From Mycobacterium lepraemurium (GTDB lineage: Bacteria > Actinomycetota > Actinomycetes > Mycobacteriales > Mycobacteriaceae): 64,000 bases of DNA. The position numbers and the translations under genes are program-made. The notes beneath the pieces are model-generated. The model searched no databases and was not told the DNA's origin. It saw nothing but the letters and a program-made list of their open reading frames with translations. Of the stretch, positions 54,621 to 64,000 are shown one piece after another. Positions within the stretch are counted from its first letter, which is position 1, and each line of letters starts with the position of its first letter. Location of the stretch: the NCBI GenBank assembly GCA_002291465.1, contig CP021238.1, forward strand, positions 3,844,001 through 3,908,000. Reading direction: 5' to 3'.

Positions 54621-55559
54621 ATGGCTCCCCACGACAAACAGCACCGCGACTGGTCGGAGGCCGACGTCGGTGATCAGAGCGGCCGCGTCGTCGTCATCAC
54701 CGGCGCCAACACCGGCATCGGCTACGAGACGGCCGCCGTGCTGGCCCACCGCGGCGCCCACGTCGTGCTCGCGGTCCGCGACCTGGAGAAAGGCAACGCG
54801 GCGCTGTCGCGGATCGTGGCCGCCAGCCCGAACGCCGACGTCACGCTGCAGCAGCTGGACCTGGCCTCGCTGACCTCGGTGCGCTCGGCCGCCGAGGCGC
54901 TGCGCGCGGCCTACCCGCGCATCGACCTGCTGATCAACAACGCCGGCGTGATGTGGACGCCCAAGCAGGTCACCGAGGACGGTTTCGAATTGCAGTTCGG
55001 CACCAACCATCTGGGGCACTTCGCGCTGACCGGGTTGCTGCTCGAGCACCTGCTGGGAGTGCGGGATTCGCGGGTGGTGACGGTCAGTAGCCTCGGCCAC
55101 CGGCTGCGCGCGGCCATCCACTTCGACGACCTGCACTGGGAGCGCCGCTACGACCGGGTCGCCGCCTACGGCCGGTCCAAGCTGGCCAACCTGCTGTTCA
55201 CCTACGAGCTGCAGCGCCGGCTGGCGGCCGCCCCGGACGCGAAGACCATCGCGGTCGCCGCGCATCTCGGCGGCTCCAACACCGAGCTGGTCCGCCACCT
55301 GCCCGGCATCTTCCGGCCGGTGCAGGTGGTGCTGGGGCCGGTGCTGTTCCAGAGCACGGCGATGGGCGCGCTGCCGACGCTGCGGGCGGCCACCGGTCCG
55401 GCCGTGCAGGGCGGGCAGTACTACGGTCTGGGCGGCTTCCTCGAGCAGCGCGGGCGCCCGAAGCTGGTCGAGTCCAGCGCCCAGTCGCACGACGAGCAGT
55501 TGCAGCGCCGGCTGTGGGCCATGTCCGAAGAACTCACCGGCGTCCACTTCCCGGTCTGA
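54621..55559 (+). CDS. SDR oxidoreductase (Rv0439c-like)
   Basis: 312 aa from the ATG at 54621. Retinol-dehydrogenase-like SDR: TGANTGIGYETAAVLA (about 26-41), DLASLTSVRSAAEALR, LLINNAGVM near 105, VVTVSSLGH and AYGRSKLANLLF (YxxxK) near 184. NADP-dependent reductase of unknown substrate. It is followed 5 bp later by moeA2, as in M. tuberculosis. Confidence 0.9.
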   Translation: MAPHDKQHRDWSEADVGDQSGRVVVITGANTGIGYETAAVLAHRGAHVVLAVRDLEKGNAALSRIVAASPNADVTLQQLDLASLTSVRSAAEALRAAYPRIDLLINNAGVMWTPKQVTEDGFELQFGTNHLGHFALTGLLLEHLLGVRDSRVVTVSSLGHRLRAAIHFDDLHWERRYDRVAAYGRSKLANLLFTYELQRRLAAAPDAKTIAVAAHLGGSNTELVRHLPGIFRPVQVVLGPVLFQSTAMGALPTLRAATGPAVQGGQYYGLGGFLEQRGRPKLVESSAQSHDEQLQRRLWAMSEELTGVHFPV

Positions 55560-55564
55560 CGTCC

Positions 55565-56779
55565 ATGGCCGCGATGCGCTCCGTCGCCGAACATCAGCGG
55601 GTGGTGGCCGGGTTGATCCGCGCCCGGCCGCCGGTCGCGGTGTCGCTGGCGCAGGCCCAGGGCCTTGTGCTGACCGAGGACGTGGTGGCGGGGCTGGCGC
55701 TGCCGGTGTTCGACAACTCCGCGATGGACGGCTACGCGGTGCGCGCCGAGGACACCGCGGGCGCGACCCCCGAGCGGCCGGTCGTGCTGCCAGTCGCCGA
55801 GGACGTTCCGGCCGGGCGCACCGACGAGCTGACGCTGCGGCCCGGCACCGCGCATCGGATCATGACGGGGGCTCCGGTGCCGACCGGGGCGACGGCCGTC
55901 GCCCCGGTCGAGGACACCGACGGCGGCGTGGACGTGGTGTCGATCCGGGCGCCGCGCGAACCCGGCAAGCACATCCGCCGCGCCGGCGAGGACGTCTCCC
56001 CCGGGACCACCGTGTTGCGCCGCGGGCAGGTGGTGACGCCGGCGGTGCTCGGACTGGCCGCGGCGCTGGGCATCGCCGAGCTGTCAGTGATCCCGCGGCA
56101 GCGAGTGCTGGTCATCTCGACGGGATCGGAGCTGGTGGCCCCGGGCGCCGCGCTGCGGCCGGGGCAGATCTACGAGTCCAACTCGATCATGCTGGCCGGG
56201 GCCGTGCGCGACGCCGGCGCGGAGCTGGTGGCCGTCGCGACCGCCGAGGACGAGGTGGCACAGTTCAGTTCGATCATCGACCGGTATGCGGCCGGCACCG
56301 ACCTGATCATCACCAGCGGCGGCGTCAGCGCCGGCGCCTACGAGGTGGTCAAGGACGCCTTCGGGCGCGAGGGCGATCAGGGCGTGGAGTTCGTTAAGGT
56401 GGCCATGCAGCCGGGCATGCCGCAGGGCGTGGGACGGGCGGCCGGGGCGACCATCGTCACGCTGCCCGGCAATCCGGTCAGCGCGCTGGTGTCCTTCGAG
56501 GTGTTCATCCGCCCGGCGCTGCGCACCGCGATGGGCCTGCCCGACCCCGAACGCCCGCACCGGTCGGCGGTGCTGGCCGAGTCGCTCACCTCGCCGCGCG
56601 GCAAGCGCCAGTTCCGCCGCGCGGTGCTCGACGACGACGCCGGCACGGTCGTCAGCTACGGCCCGCCGGCCTCGCATCACCTGCGCTGGCTGGCGTCGGC
56701 GAACGCGCTGCTGGACATCCCCGAAGACGTCGTCGAGGTGCCGGAGGGGACCACCCTCGAGGTATGGGATCTGCGCTAG
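55565..56779 (+). CDS. moeA2: Molybdopterin molybdenumtransferase MoeA2
   Basis: 404 aa. Inserts molybdate into adenylylated molybdopterin. Visible: FDNSAMDGYAVRAEDTAG (about 45-62), RIMTGAPVPTGATAVAPVED, and the MogA-like core with VLVISTGSELVAPG, YESNSIMLAG, DLIITSGGVSAGAYEVVKD and LPGNPVSALVSFEVFI. The C-terminal domain IV is complete. It starts 5 bp after the SDR stop. Confidence 0.95.
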   Translation: MAAMRSVAEHQRVVAGLIRARPPVAVSLAQAQGLVLTEDVVAGLALPVFDNSAMDGYAVRAEDTAGATPERPVVLPVAEDVPAGRTDELTLRPGTAHRIMTGAPVPTGATAVAPVEDTDGGVDVVSIRAPREPGKHIRRAGEDVSPGTTVLRRGQVVTPAVLGLAAALGIAELSVIPRQRVLVISTGSELVAPGAALRPGQIYESNSIMLAGAVRDAGAELVAVATAEDEVAQFSSIIDRYAAGTDLIITSGGVSAGAYEVVKDAFGREGDQGVEFVKVAMQPGMPQGVGRAAGATIVTLPGNPVSALVSFEVFIRPALRTAMGLPDPERPHRSAVLAESLTSPRGKRQFRRAVLDDDAGTVVSYGPPASHHLRWLASANALLDIPEDVVEVPEGTTLEVWDLR

Positions 56780-56791
56780 CCGCAGCCCGAT

Positions 56792-57994
56792 TCATCCCGC
56801 GGGCGCTCGATGAAATTCGTCGGCGGTATCGAAGGCCTGGGTGTAGCGGATGGCGACGGCGACGATCGTCATCATCACCGGGATGGTGACCAGCGCCCCC
56901 GACAGGCCCACCCACCCGGACAGGTGGCCGATCAGCGGCGGGCCCAGCAGATAGCCCAGCCAGCCGGTGGCGGCCACACTCGCGATCGCCGATCCGGCGC
57001 CGCAGGCGCCGTAGGCCGCGCTGAACGCGGTGGGCACCAGCAGCGCGACGCCGACGCCCAGCGCGACGAACCCGAGCACCCCGGCGGCCGCGTGAGCGGT
57101 CGCCAGCGTCACGCTCATGCCCGCCACGGCCAGCGCCGGCAGCAGCCGGCGGCTGGGCAGCCGCGCGTGCAGCCGTGCGGCACCGAACCGGGTGATGACC
57201 ATGGTCAGGGTGTAGGCCGCGTAGCTCGCCGCGGCCACGCTCGGGCCGGCGCCGACGACGTCGCGCAGGTAGGTGGCCGGCCAGTCGGTGGCCGCACCCT
57301 CGCACAGGAACAACGCGAACGACACGGCCGCCAGGATCGCCACCGTCGGCGTCACCCGTCGGCCCGCGGCCGGTTCCGGCGGCGCGGCCACGGAATCGGC
57401 CGCGTCCGGCAGCAGGCGCCGGGTCAGCATTACTACCACGAGGAGCACGACCGCCCCGAGCACCGTCAGCTGAGCGGTCAGGCCGATGCCCGCGCCGACG
57501 CAGGCCGCCCCGATCAGCGCCCCGGCCAGGGTGCCCTGGCTCCACATCCCGTGGAAGCGCGCCATCATCGGCGCCCCGGCGCGCCGTTCGACCGTGCCGG
57601 CCTGGGTGTTCATCGCGACGTCCAGCGCGCCCTGGAACATCCCCCACAACGCCAGCGCCGCGAACAGCGCCGGCCCGGACCGGGCCAGCCCCACCGTCGT
57701 CCCGGCCGCCGCGTAGCCGGCGACGGTGACCGGGATCAGCCGGTGGCTCCCCCAGCGCGGCAGCGCCCAGCGGCCGGCCAGCGTGGCCAGCACCGAGCCC
57801 AGCGGAGCGCCGAACAACGCCGTGCCCAGCGCGGCGCCGTCCAGGCCGAGCCCGGCTTTGACCTGCGGAATGTGGGCGGCCCACGACGCGAACAGCAGGC
57901 CGTGAGCGACGAACACCGCGGTGACACCGCGTTTGACCCGACTCAGCATGTCGACGGTGAACGTTCCCTTCGCGGGCGGCGAAGAATCCGTCAC
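56792..57994 (-). CDS. MFS transporter
   Basis: 400 aa from the GTG at 57994, preceded by CGGAG. About 12 hydrophobic segments. The cytoplasmic loop after helix 2 (LAGRWALPRWGSHRLIPVTV) fits the MFS motif A region, and MNTQAGTVERRAGAPMMARF is typical of the FucP/YbjJ-like subgroup. Substrate unknown. It is convergent with moeA2 and divergent from psd; this gene is not present between moeA2 and psd in M. tuberculosis. An ATG at 57949 is an alternative start. Confidence 0.88.
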   Translation of the reverse strand: MTDSSPPAKGTFTVDMLSRVKRGVTAVFVAHGLLFASWAAHIPQVKAGLGLDGAALGTALFGAPLGSVLATLAGRWALPRWGSHRLIPVTVAGYAAAGTTVGLARSGPALFAALALWGMFQGALDVAMNTQAGTVERRAGAPMMARFHGMWSQGTLAGALIGAACVGAGIGLTAQLTVLGAVVLLVVVMLTRRLLPDAADSVAAPPEPAAGRRVTPTVAILAAVSFALFLCEGAATDWPATYLRDVVGAGPSVAAASYAAYTLTMVITRFGAARLHARLPSRRLLPALAVAGMSVTLATAHAAAGVLGFVALGVGVALLVPTAFSAAYGACGAGSAIASVAATGWLGYLLGPPLIGHLSGWVGLSGALVTIPVMMTIVAVAIRYTQAFDTADEFHRAPAG

Positions 57995-58014
57995 CGGCTC
58001 CGTAAGATGGCCGC

Positions 58015-58737
58015 GTGGCACGACGCCCCCGCACCATCGGCCCCTCGGCTTCCGACCCCGGTTTCAGCCCCCAGCATGCGCTGGAGTTGGTGCGCTCGGC
58101 CATCCCGCCGGTACATCCGGCCGGCCGGCCGTTCGTCGGCGCCGGGCTGGCGCTGGCGCTGGCCGGGCGCCGGCACCGCTGGCTGCGCCGGGCGAGCCTG
58201 CTGGCGGCGGGGGCGTGCGCGGGATTCTTCCGGCACCCGCCCCGGGTGCCGCCCACCCGGCCCGGCGCGATCGTCGCGCCCGCCGACGGCGAGATCTGCG
58301 TCATCGACGTCGCCACCCCGCCCGCCGAATTGAGCATGGGTGACGTGGCGCTGCCGCGGGTCAGCATTTTCCTGTCGCTGCTGGACGCCCACGTGCAGCG
58401 GGCCCCGGTCAGCGGCGAGGTGATCGACGTGCAGCACCGGCCGGGCCGGTTCGGGTCGGCCGACCTGGCGGCCGCCAGCACGGAGAACGAACGCACCAGC
58501 CTGCGCATCCGCACCCCCGGCGGCGCGGAGGTGGTCGCGGTCCAGGTCGCCGGGCTGCTGGCGCGGCGCATCATCTGCGACGCGCACGTCGGCGACAAGC
58601 TGTCGATCGGCGACACCTACGGCCTGATCAGGTTCGGCTCCCGGCTGGACACCTACCTGCCGGCGGGCGCACAACCGCTGGTGACCGTCGGCCAACGCGC
58701 CATCGCCGGCGAGACCGTGCTGGCCGAGTTGCCATGA
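58015..58737 (+). CDS. psd: Phosphatidylserine decarboxylase
   Basis: 240 aa. Decarboxylates phosphatidylserine to phosphatidylethanolamine. The self-cleavage motif FGSRLD near residue 210 supplies the pyruvoyl Ser. [13 protein letters not shown] and [20 protein letters not shown] (conserved His) are family blocks, and the N-terminal hydrophobic stretch (about 42-72) anchors it in the membrane. It overlaps pssA by 4 bp (ATGA), so the two PE-synthesis steps are co-translated. Confidence 0.95.
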   Translation: MARRPRTIGPSASDPGFSPQHALELVRSAIPPVHPAGRPFVGAGLALALAGRRHRWLRRASLLAAGACAGFFRHPPRVPPTRPGAIVAPADGEICVIDVATPPAELSMGDVALPRVSIFLSLLDAHVQRAPVSGEVIDVQHRPGRFGSADLAAASTENERTSLRIRTPGGAEVVAVQVAGLLARRIICDAHVGDKLSIGDTYGLIRFGSRLDTYLPAGAQPLVTVGQRAIAGETVLAELP

Positions 58738-59597
58738 TCAGCAAGCCGCGCGGCCGCCGGGCGGTCAATCTGCAGATCCTGCCCAGCGCGATGACGGTGC
58801 TCTCGGTGTGCGCGGGGCTGACCTCGATACGGTTCGCCCTGGAGCACCAGCCCAAGGCCGCGATGGCGCTGATCGCGGCGGCCGCCATCCTGGACGGGCT
58901 GGACGGCCGGGTGGCGCGCATCCTGGACGCCCAGTCGCGGATGGGCGAGGAGATCGACTCGCTGGCCGACGCGGTGAACTTCGGGGTGACCCCGGCGATC
59001 GTGCTCTACGTGACGCTGCTGACCACGTCGCCGGCCGGGTGGGTGGCGATCCTGCTCTACGCGGTGTGCGTGGTGTTGCGGCTGGCCCGGTTCAACGCGC
59101 TGCTGGACGACGGCAGCCAGCCCGCCTACACCCACGAGTTCTTCGTCGGCATGCCGGCGCCGGCCGGTGCGGTGTCGATGATCGGCCTGATCGGGCTCAA
59201 GCTGCAGTTCGGCGACGGCTGGTGGACGTCGCCGCTGTTCCTGTGCATCTGGATCACCGGGACGTCGATCCTGATGGTCAGCAAGATCCCGATGCGCAAG
59301 ATGCACGCGGTGGCGGTGCCGCCGAGTTGGGCGGCGCCGCTGCTGGCGGTGCTGGCGATCTGCGCGGCCGCGGCGGTACTGGCGCCCTACGTGCTGATCT
59401 GGGTGATCATCGTCGCCTACCTGTGCCACGTGCCGTTCGCGGTGCGCAACCAGCGCTGGCTGGCCGCGCACCCCGAGGCATGGGCCGAGGCGCCCAAGCA
59501 GCGCCGAGCCGCCCGGCGGGCGATCCGCCGGGCACAGCCCAACCGCCGGTCGGTGACGCGGCTGGGCCTGCGCAAGCCGGGCAGGCGCGTGCCGTGA
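58734..59597 (+). CDS. pssA: CDP-diacylglycerol-serine O-phosphatidyltransferase
   Basis: 287 aa. The CDP-alcohol phosphotransferase motif [20 protein letters not shown] plus LADAVN (about 61-86) has the required DGxxAR...G...D...D residues. Eight or so membrane helices. It makes phosphatidylserine for Psd. The C-terminal ~35 residues are Arg-rich and cytoplasmic. It overlaps the following ATPase start by 4 bp (GTGA), so the three genes formed one operon. Confidence 0.95.
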   Translation: MISKPRGRRAVNLQILPSAMTVLSVCAGLTSIRFALEHQPKAAMALIAAAAILDGLDGRVARILDAQSRMGEEIDSLADAVNFGVTPAIVLYVTLLTTSPAGWVAILLYAVCVVLRLARFNALLDDGSQPAYTHEFFVGMPAPAGAVSMIGLIGLKLQFGDGWWTSPLFLCIWITGTSILMVSKIPMRKMHAVAVPPSWAAPLLAVLAICAAAAVLAPYVLIWVIIVAYLCHVPFAVRNQRWLAAHPEAWAEAPKQRRAARRAIRRAQPNRRSVTRLGLRKPGRRVP

Positions 59598-61747
59598 CCG
59601 GCCCCGGCTCGGCGCGTCAGCTCACGCTGACCGCCCGGCTGAACACCTCGGCCGTCGACTCCTGTCGCGGCGTCATCCGCCTGCACCCGAGTGCCGTTGT
59701 GGCCCTTGGCATTCGGGAGTGGGACGTGGTGTCGCTGATCGGTTCGCGCACCACCGCGGCGGTGGCCGGCCTGGCCGGCCCCGAAATACCCTCCGGCACC
59801 GTGTTGCTCGACGACGTGACGCTGTCCAACGCCGGCCTGCGCGATGGGACCGCCGTGGTGGTCAGCCCGGTCACCGTGTACGGCGCGCGGTCGGTGACGC
59901 TGTCGGGCTCGCCGCTGACCACCCGGTCGGTGTCACCGGTCACGCTGCGTCAGGCGCTGCTGGGCAAGGTGCTCACCGTGGGCGACGCGGTGTCGCTGCT
60001 GCCCCGCGACCTCGGGCCCGGCACCTCGACGTCCGAGGCGACCCGCGCGCTGGCCGCCGCGGTGGGCATCAGCTGGACCCCCGAGCTGCTGACCGTCACC
60101 GGCGTCGACCCGGACGGGCCGGTCAGCGTGCAACCCAACTCGCTGGTCGGCTGGGGCGCCGGGGCGGCGTCGCGGGTGTCGGTCGAAGTGGCCCGCCCGC
60201 AGACGGTGGTCTAGGAGCTCAAGGGCTGCCAGCCGCAGGCCGCCAAGCTGGTCGAATGGCTCAAGCTCGCGCTGGACGAGCCGCACCTGCTCAAGACCCT
60301 GGGCGCGGCCACCTTCCTGGGCGTGCTGGTGACCGGCCCGGCCGGGGTGGGCAAGGTGACGCTGGTGCGCGCGGTGTGCGGGGATCGCCGGCTGGTCACG
60401 CTGGACGGCCCGGAGGTCGGCGCGCTGGGCGCCAACGACCGGCTCAAGGCGGTGGCCTCGGCGGTGCAGACGGTCCGCGACGGCGACGGCGTGCTGCTGA
60501 TCACCGACGTCGACGCCCTGCTACCGGCCACCGCCGAGCCGGTGGCCTCATTGATCCTCGCCGAGCTGCGCGGCGCGGTGGCCAGCGAGGATGTCGCCCT
60601 GATCGCCACCTCGGCACGCCCCGACCAGCTCGACGCCCGGCTGCGCGCGCCGGACCTGTGCGACCGGGAGCTGAGCCTGCCGCTGCCCGACGCCGCCACC
60701 CGCAAGGCCCTGCTGGAGTCGCTGCTGCGCAACGCGCCAACCGATGGCCTCGATTTGGATGAAATCTCTTCTCGAGAACCGGGTTTCGTCGTCGCCGACC
60801 TGGCCGCGCTGATCCGCGAGGCGGCGCTGCGGGCGGCGTCGCGGGCCAGCTCCGACGGCCGCCCCCCCCCCCCGCGCTGCACCAGGAGGACCTCACCGGC
60901 GCGCTGAGCGTCATCAGGCCGCTGTCCCGCTCGGCCGCCGAAGAGGTCAGCGTCGGGGACATCCACCCTCGACGACGTCGGTGACATGGCGCAGGCCCGG
61001 CAGGCGCTCACCGAGGCGGTGTTATGGCCGCTGCAGCATCCGGACACGTTCGCCCGGCTGGGTGTGCAGCCGCCGCGCGGGGTGTTGCTGTACAGGCCGC
61101 CCGGCTGCGGCAAGACCTTCGTGTGCGCGCGCTGGCCAGCACCGGCCAGCTGTCGGTGCACGCCGTCAAGGGCTCCGAGCTGATGGACAAGTGGGTGGGC
61201 AGCTCGGAAAAGGCGGTGCGCGAACTGTTTCGGCGGGACCGCGATTCGGCGCCCGCGCTGATCTTTCTCGACCAGGTGGACGCGCTGGCCCCCCGGCGCG
61301 GGCAGAGCTTCGACTCCGGGGTGACCGACCGGGTGGTGGCCGCGCTGCTGACCGAGCTGGACGGCGTCGACCCGCTGCGCGACGTCGTGGTGCTGGGCGC
61401 CACCAACCGGCCCGACCTCATCGACCCCGCGCTGCTGCGGCCGGGCCGGCTGGTGTTCGTGGAGCCACCCGACGCCGCGGCGCGGCGCGAAATCCTGCGC
61501 ACCGCGGGCAAATCGATTCCGCTGAGCGCTGACGTCGACCTCGACGAGCTGGCCGCCGGCCTGGACGGCTACAGCGCCGCCGACTGCGTGGCGCTGCTGC
61601 GCGAGGGCCGCGCTGGCCGCCATGCGCCGGTCCATCGACGCCACCGACGTGACGGCGGCCAACCTCGCGGCAGCTCGTGAAAACGTCCGTCCCTCTTTGG
61701 GTCCCGCGCAGGTCGCGTCGCTACGGGCGTTCGCCGAAGCTTCGTAG
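59594..61747 (+). pseudogene. AAA ATPase (Rv0435c-like), heavily decayed
   Basis: About 720 codons of a Cdc48/VCP-like two-AAA protein in an operon with pssA. Lesions: in-frame TAG 60212-60214 after VARPQTVV; a 12-C run at 60862-60873 off frame; +1 near 60964; -1 near 61122; a missing ERL in PGRLERLVFVEPP near 61452; +1 near 61606. In the second AAA domain Walker A reads RPPGCGKT (first Gly lost, 61094-61096) and Walker B reads FLDQVDAL (Glu to Gln, 61273-61275). The gene cannot encode an active ATPase. Confidence 0.93.
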
Positions 61748-62121
61748 CACGGCTGCTCCGGCGTCACCGCGGCGCCGGGCTCGTCGGGCCACGGCATCAC
61801 CGTCGCCCGGGGATAGGGGTCGTCGGGCAGCCACTCGGACACCCGAATGCGTTTCCCGGTGCGGCAATTCAGCAGATACCGGCCGGCGCCCTGGTCGACG
61901 CAGTCGACGATCCGGGACAGCACCCCCACGTCGCAGCGCGCGTCACCGCCGCCCACCTCGCGGCCGCGGGCGATCAGCACCACCCCGAACTGCTCGCCGG
62001 TGTCCAGGCAGTGCCGCACCAGCGCGCCGTAGCGGGGCTCGAAGATCCGCAACGGCAGGTCCTGGTCGGGCAGCAGCGCCGATTCCAGCGGAAACATCGG
62101 CAGCGCAACGGGTTCGGTCAC
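61748..62121 (-). pseudogene. Lon-substrate-domain-like protein (Rv0434-like), C-truncated
   Basis: From the GTG at 62121 it reads [40 protein letters not shown] and RVSEWLPDDPYPRATVMPWP, the N-terminal LON (PUA-like) domain, for about 124 residues. After TPEQP homology stops at the end of the convergent ATPase gene, and the frame continues without its own stop through antisense sequence. The C-terminal ~90 residues of the ~217-residue family are deleted. Its start overlaps the upstream ligase stop by 4 bp. Confidence 0.8.
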
Positions 62122-63254
62122 CAGATCTCCAGCTCGGCGACCAGCGCGTCGACGACCGCGCGCAGATCGCCGTCGTGTTCCTCGGCCACCCGGCGCTGAC
62201 GCTGGTATGACGCGCCGTGGCGGGGGATGTCGGCCACCGCGGCCAGCTCGTCGGCGCACTGCAGCTTGCGGGCGACCGGCTCCAGCCGGTTGAGCACGTC
62301 GTCGAGGTCCTCGGTGACCAGGCGTTCGTTGCTGTCGGCGTCCAGGATGATCACCGCGTCCAGGCCGTAGCGGGCGGCGCGCCACTTGTTCTCCTGGTGA
62401 TGCCAGGGCGGCATGGTCGGCAACGACTCGTCGCCCTCCAGCCTGCGGTCCAGGTCGACCACCAGGCAGTGCGTCAGCGCCACCAGCGCGGCCAGCTCGT
62501 GCAGGTTGGACACGCCGTCGCAGATCCGCATCTCCAGCGTGCCCAGGTGCGGGGAAGGCCTGATGTCCCAACGGACTTCGTCGACGTGGTCGATGATGCC
62601 GGTCTTCTTCTGGTCGTAGACGAAGCCCTCGAACTCCGCCCAGGTCTGGAACTGGAACGGCAGCCCGGCGGTGGGCAGCTGCTGGAATATCATCGCCCGG
62701 TTGCTGGCGTAGCCGGTGTCCACCCCGGTCCACCACGGCGAGGACGCCGACAGCGCCAGCAGGTGCGGGTAGTAGTTCAGCAGCGACGTCATGATCGGCA
62801 TCACCTTGTTCGGCGAGGAGATCCCGACGTGCACGTGCACCCCCCAAATCAGCATCTGCCGTCCCCACCACTGGGTGCGCTTGATCAGCTCGGCGTAGCG
62901 CGGGGCGTCGGTGAGCTTCTGGGTCGTCCACTGCGCGAACGGATGTGCGCCGGCGCAGAACAGTTCCATGCCGCGGTCCCGCACGATCCGGCGCGCGGGC
63001 CCCAGGGTCTGCCGCAGATCCTCCATCGCCTCGGGCACGGTCCGGCAGATGCCGCTGACCACCTCGACGGTGTTCCGCAGCAATTCCTTGTGCACGCACG
63101 GGTTTTCGCCGATCTCGGCGATCACCGCGGTGGCCTCGTTGCTCAGGTCGCGGGTCTGCGCGTCGACGAGCGCGAACTCCCACTCCACCCCACGGCGAAC
63201 GGGAGAAATCGATGTGCGCGTCGCCCCGTCTAGCCGGCACCGATGACACCGCAC
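62118..63254 (-). CDS. YbdK-type carboxylate-amine ligase (glutamate-cysteine ligase 2 family)
   Basis: 378 aa if read from 63254. [36 protein letters not shown], the metal-binding [20 protein letters not shown] and [14 protein letters not shown] are intact, so the ATP-grasp-like GCS2 core is whole. The conserved N-terminus ([18 protein letters not shown] 63240) lies in another frame, joined by a short indel near 63190. The ORF from 63254 gives a substitute N-terminus of ~20 unrelated residues. Activity is possible but uncertain. It overlaps the sodC end. Confidence 0.8.
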   Translation of the reverse strand: MRCHRCRLDGATRTSISPVRRGVEWEFALVDAQTRDLSNEATAVIAEIGENPCVHKELLRNTVEVVSGICRTVPEAMEDLRQTLGPARRIVRDRGMELFCAGAHPFAQWTTQKLTDAPRYAELIKRTQWWGRQMLIWGVHVHVGISSPNKVMPIMTSLLNYYPHLLALSASSPWWTGVDTGYASNRAMIFQQLPTAGLPFQFQTWAEFEGFVYDQKKTGIIDHVDEVRWDIRPSPHLGTLEMRICDGVSNLHELAALVALTHCLVVDLDRRLEGDESLPTMPPWHHQENKWRAARYGLDAVIILDADSNERLVTEDLDDVLNRLEPVARKLQCADELAAVADIPRHGASYQRQRRVAEEHDGDLRAVVDALVAELEIW

Positions 63255-63913
63255 ACCACCCGCTTGCCGGCGTCACCGGTGCTCATCGTCATCTCGTCGG
63301 GGCCCGGTGTTCCGTTGGTCTGGTTGTAGCGCTCCGCCGGGATGTTGGCGAAGTTGTCCGCGCCGGCGTGGATGATGATCGCCGTCTTCTGCCCGCCGAG
63401 CAGATCCTCCATGGTGAAGGCGTCGGTGGTGGTCACCAGCGTCCCGGAGCCGTCCTTGCGCACCTGCAGCGAGGTCAGGTCGCCGCTGGCGGGTTCGCCG
63501 GTGTGCCCGGGCGCCTGGAAATGCCCTCCGGCGGACAGGAAGTCCCCCGGGGCGCCGCCGGTCGGGGCGACCGAGCTAGGTTCGCACTTGCCGACCCTGT
63601 GTATGTGCACGCCGTGGAAGCCGGGCGTGAGCACGCCGTTGGTCGTCGTCTCGATGGTGACGGTGGCGTATCCGTTGCTGAACTCGAACTTCGCGGTCGC
63701 GACCTGAGTGCCGTCCGGCGCCTTGAGGTGGGTGGTGATGCTGGGCGCCGCGGCCGGAGCGGCCTCGGCTGCGCCCGCGCCCGACGGTGACGGCGATCCG
63801 CGCCACACCGCGGGGGTGGTACCCGGCAGCGACGACGCGTGTTGGGGCGACGAACAGGCGCCCAGCGCCACGACGCAACCGGCCAGAACCACGGGAGGCA
63901 GCAGCTTGGGCAT
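63230..63913 (-). CDS. sodC: Cu,Zn superoxide dismutase lipoprotein
   Basis: 227 aa. Signal peptide with lipobox VVALGACSS, so a surface lipoprotein. Cu/Zn ligands: [13 protein letters not shown] (His pair and first Cys), [33 protein letters not shown], and the second disulfide Cys in [10 protein letters not shown]. It removes superoxide in the envelope. The segment between the lipobox and the SOD domain is Ala/Pro/Ser-rich. Intact. Confidence 0.95.
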   Translation of the reverse strand: MPKLLPPVVLAGCVVALGACSSPQHASSLPGTTPAVWRGSPSPSGAGAAEAAPAAAPSITTHLKAPDGTQVATAKFEFSNGYATVTIETTTNGVLTPGFHGVHIHRVGKCEPSSVAPTGGAPGDFLSAGGHFQAPGHTGEPASGDLTSLQVRKDGSGTLVTTTDAFTMEDLLGGQKTAIIIHAGADNFANIPAERYNQTNGTPGPDEMTMSTGDAGKRVVCGVIGAG

Positions 63914-63943
63914 AGCCAGCAGCCTAACGCTTCGCCGGCCCGC

Positions 63944-64000
63944 TCAGCCCGCGACGAGGACGATGACACCCGGGGGTTGGCCGCTCAGCGCGGGGATGCG
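63944..64000 (-). CDS. 3' end of the gene preceding sodC (Rv0431-like), partial
   Basis: 18 codons, stop TGA at 63944-63946, read from the window edge: RIPALSGQPPGVIVLVAG. The position suggests the Rv0431 family (LytR C-terminal-domain protein), whose end is similar. Too short for certainty. The gene continues beyond the window. Confidence 0.5.
   Translation of the reverse strand, partial: RIPALSGQPPGVIVLVAG

Noticed and set aside
60862-60873. Poly-C tract as an active phase-variation switch
   Set aside because: An upstream in-frame stop, other frameshifts and damaged Walker motifs mean no tract length would restore function.
60211-63276. A 1021-codon open frame on the minus strand
   Set aside because: It strings together antisense of the ATPase, the truncated Rv0434 frame and the original ligase N-terminal frame. 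Most of it is stop-free only because of high GC; only the Rv0434-like part (61748-62121) shows family motifs.

Overview
This 64 kb window is mycobacterial chromosome. It is very GC-rich, uses GTG starts and many 4-bp ATGA/GTGA gene overlaps, and carries mycobacterial signature genes: mshA, hbhA, senX3-regX3, pcaA/umaA mycolate methyltransferases, mmpS/mmpL, a PPE gene, and groEL2 with a double CIRCE. Gene order follows the Mycobacterium tuberculosis Rv0497 to Rv0431 segment, read in reverse. Locus names are from memory; no search was run. The insertions and replacements relative to M. tuberculosis suggest a M. avium complex-like lineage.

Layout. 0-9 kb: Rv0497-like membrane protein, ppx1, Rv0495c, a broken Rv0493c, a Nudix hydrolase, regX3-senX3, gpm1, a YbjN protein and mshA. 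9-18 kb: a ROK regulator and divergent SDR, the L,D-transpeptidase lprQ, murB, Rv0481c/0480c/0479c, deoC and small secreted or membrane proteins. 18-29 kb: hbhA with a duplicated leader, its XRE neighbour, a DUF445 protein, a TetR, intact pcaA beside broken umaA, fadB2, a long hairpin, icl1 with a RamB-like site, a thioesterase and ramB. 29-37 kb: lpd, small membrane proteins, a DUF779-membrane fusion, and broken aldehyde dehydrogenase, prolyl oligopeptidase and echA2, then an Rv0455c-like siderophore-secretion protein. 37-50 kb: a rearranged accessory block with TetR-mmpS-mmpL (mmpL broken), a DipZ-like gene, several small frameshifted enzymes, an N-acyl-amino-acid deacylase, a short PPE, an SDR, and an AbiEi/DUF559-like protein with a 64-bp repeat on each side. 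50-64 kb: groEL2 with two CIRCE operators, a dead IS630-type element just upstream, an M24 peptidase, a broken cupin, an SDR, moeA2, an MFS transporter, psd-pssA, a heavily decayed AAA ATPase, a truncated Rv0434, a YbdK-type ligase, sodC and the 3' tip of the next gene.

The main biological signal is decay. About fifteen genes carry frameshifts, nonsense codons or deletions, often several each, while essential genes (murB, groEL2, psd, pssA, lpd, senX3-regX3) are intact. Nonsense codons at conserved Trp/Gln positions, Walker motif substitutions and a pentamer duplication make pure sequencing error unlikely, although some single-base insertions could be errors. A MAC relative under reductive evolution, such as M. 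lepraemurium, would fit; that identification is inference.

Functional groups: phosphate and polyphosphate control (SenX3-RegX3, Ppx1); mycothiol (MshA); envelope building (LprQ, MurB, PcaA); the glyoxylate shunt with its regulator (Icl1, RamB); phosphatidylserine/ethanolamine synthesis (PssA, Psd); siderophore secretion (Rv0455c-like, MmpS, decayed MmpL); and heat shock (GroEL2).
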